The translations under genes were made by a program, and so were the position numbers. The notes under the pieces are model-generated. The model was not told the origin of the DNA, did not search any database, and was given only the letters and a program-made list of their open reading frames with translations. This document shows positions 6,642-9,372 of a stretch of DNA of 9,372 bases, piece after piece; the stretch's first letter is position 1; the number at the start of each line of letters is the position of its first letter. This stretch comes from CAKSQL01 sp045606465 (lineage in GTDB: Bacteria; Bacillota; Clostridia; UBA1381). The stretch is from positions 1 to 9,372 of the forward strand of contig JAZURZ010000072.1 in the NCBI GenBank assembly GCA_045606465.1, given 5' to 3'.

Positions 6642-6674
6642 TCTATAAAACCTCCTATTTAAAACCCTATAAAT

Positions 6675-6703
6675 ATTTTAAATTCATTATTTACTTATGT
6701 CAA
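6675..6703 (-). promoter_or_regulatory. Near-consensus sigma-A promoter of the MBL-rhamnosidase operon
   Basis: A perfect TTGACA (6703-6698) and TAAAAT (6680-6675) stand exactly 17 bases apart. Transcription should begin near 6668, giving a leader of about 27 bases that contains AGGAGG. The leader is too short for a riboswitch, and no operator palindrome is visible over the promoter. Confidence 0.8.
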
Positions 6704-6820
6704 GTAGAAAAATAAAAATTTTTTCATCATTTTAAAAATTCCTGCATTATCAATCCACGCGCAACACTTTATTTAAAGATTTATCTGGCAAAATTCTATA
6801 TAGAATCAGTGAACGATTTA
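6704..6820. other. Intergenic DNA between the operon promoter and the first hairpin array
   Basis: No reading frame or RNA gene is visible. The only structure is a perfect 14-base palindrome, ATTCTATATAGAAT (6793-6806), which could be an operator for a dimeric regulator. It lies about 90 bases upstream of the operon's -35 box, far for direct repression, so its role is uncertain. Confidence 0.4.
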
Positions 6821-7016
6821 GATGCCAAGCTTTTTTCGATATACAAACTTCGTTTGCTCGATATTTTTACTTTGTAAAATCGATATGTTTTCGCTTCGCT
6901 CAAACTCGATATTATATGAATTCTCGTCGCGTTAGCGACATATCGAGTGCAAAGCACATATCGAGAATTCGCCAGAATTCATATCGACGATTTCATCTTC
7001 GATGAAATCATTATAT
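6821..7016. repeat. Hairpin-array element A (spacer word TCGATAT / ATATCGA)
   Basis: Four copies of TCGATAT (starts 6836, 6858, 6880, 6906) are followed by three of its reverse complement ATATCGA (starts 6940, 6958, 6981). Between them sit small hairpins: CAAAC-TTC-GTTTG (6844-6856), TTTTAC-TTT-GTAAAA (6865-6879), an imperfect GTTT...AAAC around GCTTCGC (6887-6905), GTCGC-GTTA-GCGAC (6926-6939), GTGC-AAA-GCAC (6947-6957) and GAATTC-GCCA-GAATTC (6965-6980). It ends with a 9-bp stem, GATTTCATC-TTC-GATGAAATC (6989-7009), then TCATTATA. ATATGAATTC (6914-6923) and GAATTCATAT (6975-6984) form an extra long-range repeat. The left edge is inferred from GATGC plus a T-run shared with element B. Confidence 0.85.
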
Positions 7017-7033
7017 AATTAGGTGATAGAAAA

Positions 7034-7236
7034 GATGCACCTTGTTTTTAATGAATTGACAACTGAGTTGTCATGAATTGGCTAAAGCCGCGAATTCTCG
7101 CTTCGCTCCATGAATTGAATTACCTTTATAATGCACTTTTGTGCAATTCACGAGCCGTCAGGCTCAATTCATGAAATCGTAGATTTCAATTCATGCCGAA
7201 GGCAATTCATTGAGTTTGCTTTGCAAACTCATTATA
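7034..7236. repeat. Hairpin-array element B (spacer word ATGAATT / AATTCAT)
   Basis: ATGAATT occurs at 7051, 7073 and 7110, then its reverse complement AATTCAT at 7166, 7188 and 7204, with a one-base variant (AATTCAC) at 7145. Hairpins between them: GACAAC-TGA-GTTGTC (7058-7072), GGC-TAAA-GCC (7080-7089), TGCAC-TTTT-GTGCA (7132-7145), GAGCC-GTCA-GGCTC (7152-7165), GAAATC-GTA-GATTTC (7173-7187), GCC-GAA-GGC (7195-7203). A final 9-bp stem, TGAGTTTGC-TTT-GCAAACTCA (7211-7231), is followed by TCATTATA. The unit at 7090-7109 is degenerate and shares TCGCTTCGCTC with element A. No reading frame of note crosses it. Confidence 0.85.
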
Positions 7237-7290
7237 CCACACATATTTCTAAATATCAACCAAAACATACTATACTTTCCCAAAAAAATA

Positions 7291-7299
7291 TGATATAAT
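7291..7299 (+). promoter_or_regulatory. Extended -10 promoter of ldh
   Basis: TGATATAAT gives a perfect TATAAT (7294-7299) preceded by TG one base upstream, the extended -10 form that can work without a good -35. The hexamer 17 bases upstream (TATACT, 7271-7276) is a poor -35. The predicted start near 7306 leaves a leader of about 50 bases and places both hairpin arrays upstream of the transcript. Confidence 0.65.
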
Positions 7300-7356
7300 G
7301 CAAATAAAAATCATTCTATTTGAAAATAATAACAACAAAAAAACGGAGGAATTTTT

Positions 7357-8298
7357 ATGTTCAGAGGAAAAATAGTTATAGTGGGAGCAGGTTTTGTAGG
7401 CTCTACAACGGCATATACAATCATGCTTGGAGGACTTTTTTCGGAAATTGTCATAATTGATATCAACAAAAACAAAGCCGAGGGTGACGCTTTGGATATT
7501 TCACATGGAGTATCCTTTGTTAAGCCTGTAAGGGTAATTGCAGGTAATTACGAAGAATGTCGTGATGCTGACATTGTTATAATCACTGCTGGTGCAAATC
7601 AGGCTCCGGGAGAAAGCAGATTAGACCTTTTGAAAAAAAATGTTTCCATTACAAAAAATATTGTTGAGAATATTATGAAATACGCTCCCGACGATATAAT
7701 TTTGCTGACAGTTTCAAATCCTGTTGACATTCTTACCTATGTCACCTATAAAATTTCGGGTTTGCCTAAAAATCAGGTACTCGGCTCAGGCACAGTTTTG
7801 GACACATCTCGTCTTAAATTTATGATAAGCCAAAAAACCGGCATAGACGCAAGAAATTGCCACACTTATATAATAGGTGAGCATGGTGATAGTGAGGTCG
7901 CGGCATGGAGCATAACAAATATAGGCGGAATGTCCATGCATGATTTTTGCAGCTATACCGGGAAATGTAATATAGGCGACCTTGAAAATATGTACAATAA
8001 AGTGAAAAATTCAGCTTATGAGATAATAGAAAAAAAAGGTGCAACCTACTATGCTATAGCAGTAGCTGTTGCCAAAATTGTGGAATGTATTGCGGGTGAT
8101 GAAAACTCCATTCTGACAGTTTCAAGTGTGTTTGACGGGCAGTATGGCATTCATGATGTGGCATTATCTGTCCCTACCAAAGTGGGCGGCGATGGAATAG
8201 AGAAAATTTTAGAGGTTCCATTTAGTGAAAATGAACTCAATGGGCTTTTAAATTCTGCCCAAACCCTCAAAACTCTTATAAAGGAAATAGATTTTTAA
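7357..8298 (+). CDS. ldh: L-lactate dehydrogenase
   Basis: This cytoplasmic NAD-dependent enzyme reduces pyruvate to L-lactate to regenerate NAD+ in fermentation. At 313 residues it is full length. It shows the Rossmann motif GAGFVGS (10-16), Asp35 for the NAD ribose, and the specificity loop AGANQAPGESR (78-88). Gln82 matches Gln102, which marks lactate rather than malate dehydrogenase (Arg there), and Arg88 matches Arg109. Asn121 is in SNPVDI, Asp149 and Arg152 in DTSR are the Asp168/Arg171 pair, and catalytic His176 in GEHGDSE equals His195. At the fructose-1,6-bisphosphate site, His169 (His188) is present but Lys154 replaces Arg173; activation by that effector is possible but not assured. 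The start is ATG at 7357 with GGAGGA six bases upstream. It is transcribed divergently from the MBL operon and appears monocistronic. Confidence 0.95.
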   Translation: MFRGKIVIVGAGFVGSTTAYTIMLGGLFSEIVIIDINKNKAEGDALDISHGVSFVKPVRVIAGNYEECRDADIVIITAGANQAPGESRLDLLKKNVSITKNIVENIMKYAPDDIILLTVSNPVDILTYVTYKISGLPKNQVLGSGTVLDTSRLKFMISQKTGIDARNCHTYIIGEHGDSEVAAWSITNIGGMSMHDFCSYTGKCNIGDLENMYNKVKNSAYEIIEKKGATYYAIAVAVAKIVECIAGDENSILTVSSVFDGQYGIHDVALSVPTKVGGDGIEKILEVPFSENELNGLLNSAQTLKTLIKEIDF

Positions 8299-8523
8299 AG
8301 ACAATGCGCTCTCTTACACCTTTGATTTCGGCACTCCGTTTGTTTTTTTTAGGAATAATTTTAGATATTTTTAAATGGCTTTTTAGCATGCATATTAATT
8401 TACGAATAAAACGCAAACTGACCCTTTCTGACCATATTAGCGTTTTTTTATCACTTAAAATAAATAAATTATTATTAAAATGGAAAAAAGAAGAGCTTTT
8501 TTTTAAAAACCTTTAAAAAAATC
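8299..8523 (+). other. Gap between ldh and the carboxypeptidase gene
   Basis: These 225 AT-rich bases contain a 70-codon open frame (8304-8516) without a usable ribosome site and with a low-complexity Leu/Lys-rich product, which I judge not to be a gene. The only other structure seen is the candidate terminator at 8408-8450. No RNA gene is recognised. Confidence 0.5.
8408..8450 (+). terminator. Candidate terminator of ldh
   Basis: AAAACGC (8408-8414) pairs with GCGTTTT (8440-8446), and the T-run continues to 8449. The 25-base loop contains CTGACC twice as a direct repeat. The long loop and its position 110 bases after the stop make it only a moderate candidate. Confidence 0.4.
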
Positions 8524-8552
8524 TTGCAATTACTCCTGATTTTTTATATAAT
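8524..8552 (+). promoter_or_regulatory. Sigma-A-type promoter of the carboxypeptidase gene
   Basis: TTGCAA (8524-8529) and a perfect TATAAT (8547-8552) are exactly 17 bases apart. Transcription should begin near 8559, giving an AT-rich leader of about 55 bases before the GTG start at 8614. Confidence 0.7.
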
Positions 8553-8613
8553 ATTAAGTGTAAATTTTGATTATTATTTTTTATATAGAATCTTAAAAGA
8601 CAGGAGTTTTAAT

Positions 8614-9372
8614 GTGAAAAAGAATATATTGTCAGTTTGCCTTGCATTGGCAACACTTTTTTCAGTTGCATCTGCGGCACCCTCACCTTCGCCTTCTGCA
8701 GTAAGCGATAAAAATGTAAATGTCATAAAAACTTCACCATCACCATCTTCTGAAAACAGTTTGACTTCCTTTCCCGAACCTCATAGCGAGGCAGCTATAT
8801 TAATCGACAAAAAGACAGGGAATATTTTATATCAGAAAAACAAAGACAAAAAGCTCTATCCTGCAAGTACTACAAAAATAATGACAGCTATTCTTGCACT
8901 TGAGATGGGAAACCTTTCCGACCATGTAACCGCAACTCGTGAGGCTATTGAACCCATAACCTTAGAACATTCTCACATGGGCATCAAGGTTGGAGAAACC
9001 CTTACTCTTGAACAGCTTTTATATGGAATGTTAGTCTATTCTGCAAATGATGCGGCAAATGTAATTGCCGTACATATAGCAGGAAATCTTGTGGCATTTT
9101 CAGATATGATGAACCAAAAAGCATCGGAGCTTGGTCTTACAAATACCTTCTTCAAAAATGCACATGGTTTTCATGAAGACGGACATTACACATCTGCACA
9201 GGATTTGGCCACACTTACACGCCATGCAATGCAAAACGGAAAATTTTGTGAGATAGTAGCAACAGGACTTTACAGGATACCTGCAAACGACAAATATACT
9301 GAGGAAAGGGTTCTTTCTACAACCAATCATCTTATAAGCAGATACAGAAATACAAAATATATGTATAAATAT
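8614..9372 (+). CDS. D-Ala-D-Ala carboxypeptidase (low-molecular-mass PBP, DacA/DacF type), 3' partial
   Basis: The 253 codons present are open to the window edge. The enzyme removes the terminal D-alanine from peptidoglycan pentapeptides outside the membrane and so limits cross-linking. A signal peptide spans about residues 1-21 (Lys-Lys, hydrophobic core, Ala-Ser-Ala), followed by a Pro/Ser-rich linker (23-60, with PSPSPS and SPSPSS). The serine-peptidase S11 domain begins near 60. The active-site SxxK is Ser85-Thr-Thr-Lys88, within PASTTKIMTA, and the second motif SxN is Ser143-Ala-Asn145, within YSANDAAN. NAHGFHEDGHYTSAQDLA (182-199) matches the family's NxHGL...HYTTAxDLA region. The third motif (KTG) and the C-terminal anchor lie beyond the window. 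The start is GTG at 8614 with AGGAG seven bases upstream; the ATG two bases earlier reads straight into a stop. The paralogue type (vegetative or sporulation) cannot be decided from this fragment. Confidence 0.93.
   Translation, partial: MKKNILSVCLALATLFSVASAAPSPSPSAVSDKNVNVIKTSPSPSSENSLTSFPEPHSEAAILIDKKTGNILYQKNKDKKLYPASTTKIMTAILALEMGNLSDHVTATREAIEPITLEHSHMGIKVGETLTLEQLLYGMLVYSANDAANVIAVHIAGNLVAFSDMMNQKASELGLTNTFFKNAHGFHEDGHYTSAQDLATLTRHAMQNGKFCEIVATGLYRIPANDKYTEERVLSTTNHLISRYRNTKYMYKY

Noticed and set aside
6793..6806. 14-base palindrome as the operon's operator
   Set aside because: It is about 90 bases upstream of the -35 box, and AT-rich palindromes are common by chance here. Noted as structure only.
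6836..7231. CRISPR array
   Set aside because: The repeated unit is only 7 bases and inverts halfway, the intervening sequences are self-complementary rather than unique spacers, and no cas gene is present.
6836..7231. tRNA cluster or riboswitch in the hairpin region
   Set aside because: No acceptor/T-loop signature (GTTCGA with paired arms) and no known aptamer core is seen. Both predicted promoters place the arrays outside the flanking transcripts.
6821..7236. Hairpin arrays as ordinary transcription terminators
   Set aside because: The flanking genes diverge from this region, so no known transcript ends here, and most stems are not followed by a U-tract.
8304..8516. 70-codon frame just after ldh
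   Set aside because: No ribosome binding site, low-complexity Leu/Lys/Phe-rich product, and it runs across the candidate terminator. It is best explained as AT-rich chance frame.
8532..8607. ACTCCTG (8532-8538) complementary to the carboxypeptidase ribosome site CAGGAGT (8601-8607)
   Set aside because: The first copy lies between the -35 and -10 boxes, so it is absent from the main transcript. It could matter only in readthrough RNA from ldh, and a 7-base match in this DNA may be chance.

Overview
The window looks like chromosomal DNA from a low-GC, Gram-positive anaerobe of the Clostridia (Bacillota). The evidence is the AT-rich base composition, strong AGGAGG-type ribosome binding sites, sigma-A-like TTGACA/TATAAT promoters, GTG and TTG starts, a short-form cobalamin methionine synthase, an L-lactate dehydrogenase and an exported D,D-carboxypeptidase. 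The species cannot be named from this sequence.

Layout. Positions 1-330 (+) hold the last 109 codons of a B12-binding protein, most likely MetH, ending at a perfect bidirectional terminator (337-377). From 394 to 6641 everything reads leftward (-). In transcription order from the right, an operon of a metallo-beta-lactamase-fold hydrolase (6641-5820) and an intracellular GH78 alpha-L-rhamnosidase (5769-3646) is driven by a near-consensus promoter at 6675-6703 and ends in a hairpin at 3581-3631. Next come a nitroreductase (3544-2978), a small unrecognised gene with an in-frame amber codon just after its best start (2846/2810-2556), and a Dabb stress-barrel gene (2401-2099) with its own promoter. 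Directly behind Dabb is an orphan Rhs tip (2072-1017): the Rhs core, two hydrophobic segments and a C-terminal domain with a PD-(D/E)xK nuclease-like pattern. A gene overlapping its stop (1020-394) is the likely immunity protein.

From 6642 to 7356 there is a divergent intergenic region of about 715 bases. It contains the most unusual structure here: two elements of about 200 bases, side by side, each a string of short perfect hairpins separated by a repeated 7-base word. The word is TCGATAT (turning into ATATCGA halfway) in the first element and ATGAATT (turning into AATTCAT) in the second. The two share architecture and end signature but not spacer word. They lie outside both predicted flanking transcripts.

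Rightward from 7357 lie ldh (7357-8298), a gene-poor gap with a possible terminator and a good promoter (8524-8552), and the first 253 codons of a penicillin-binding D-Ala-D-Ala carboxypeptidase (8614-9372), cut by the window edge.

The genes form no single pathway. The metabolic genes (MetH, rhamnosidase, nitroreductase, LDH) suit a saccharolytic fermenter. The two accessory items are the displaced Rhs toxin/immunity tip and the paired hairpin-array elements.
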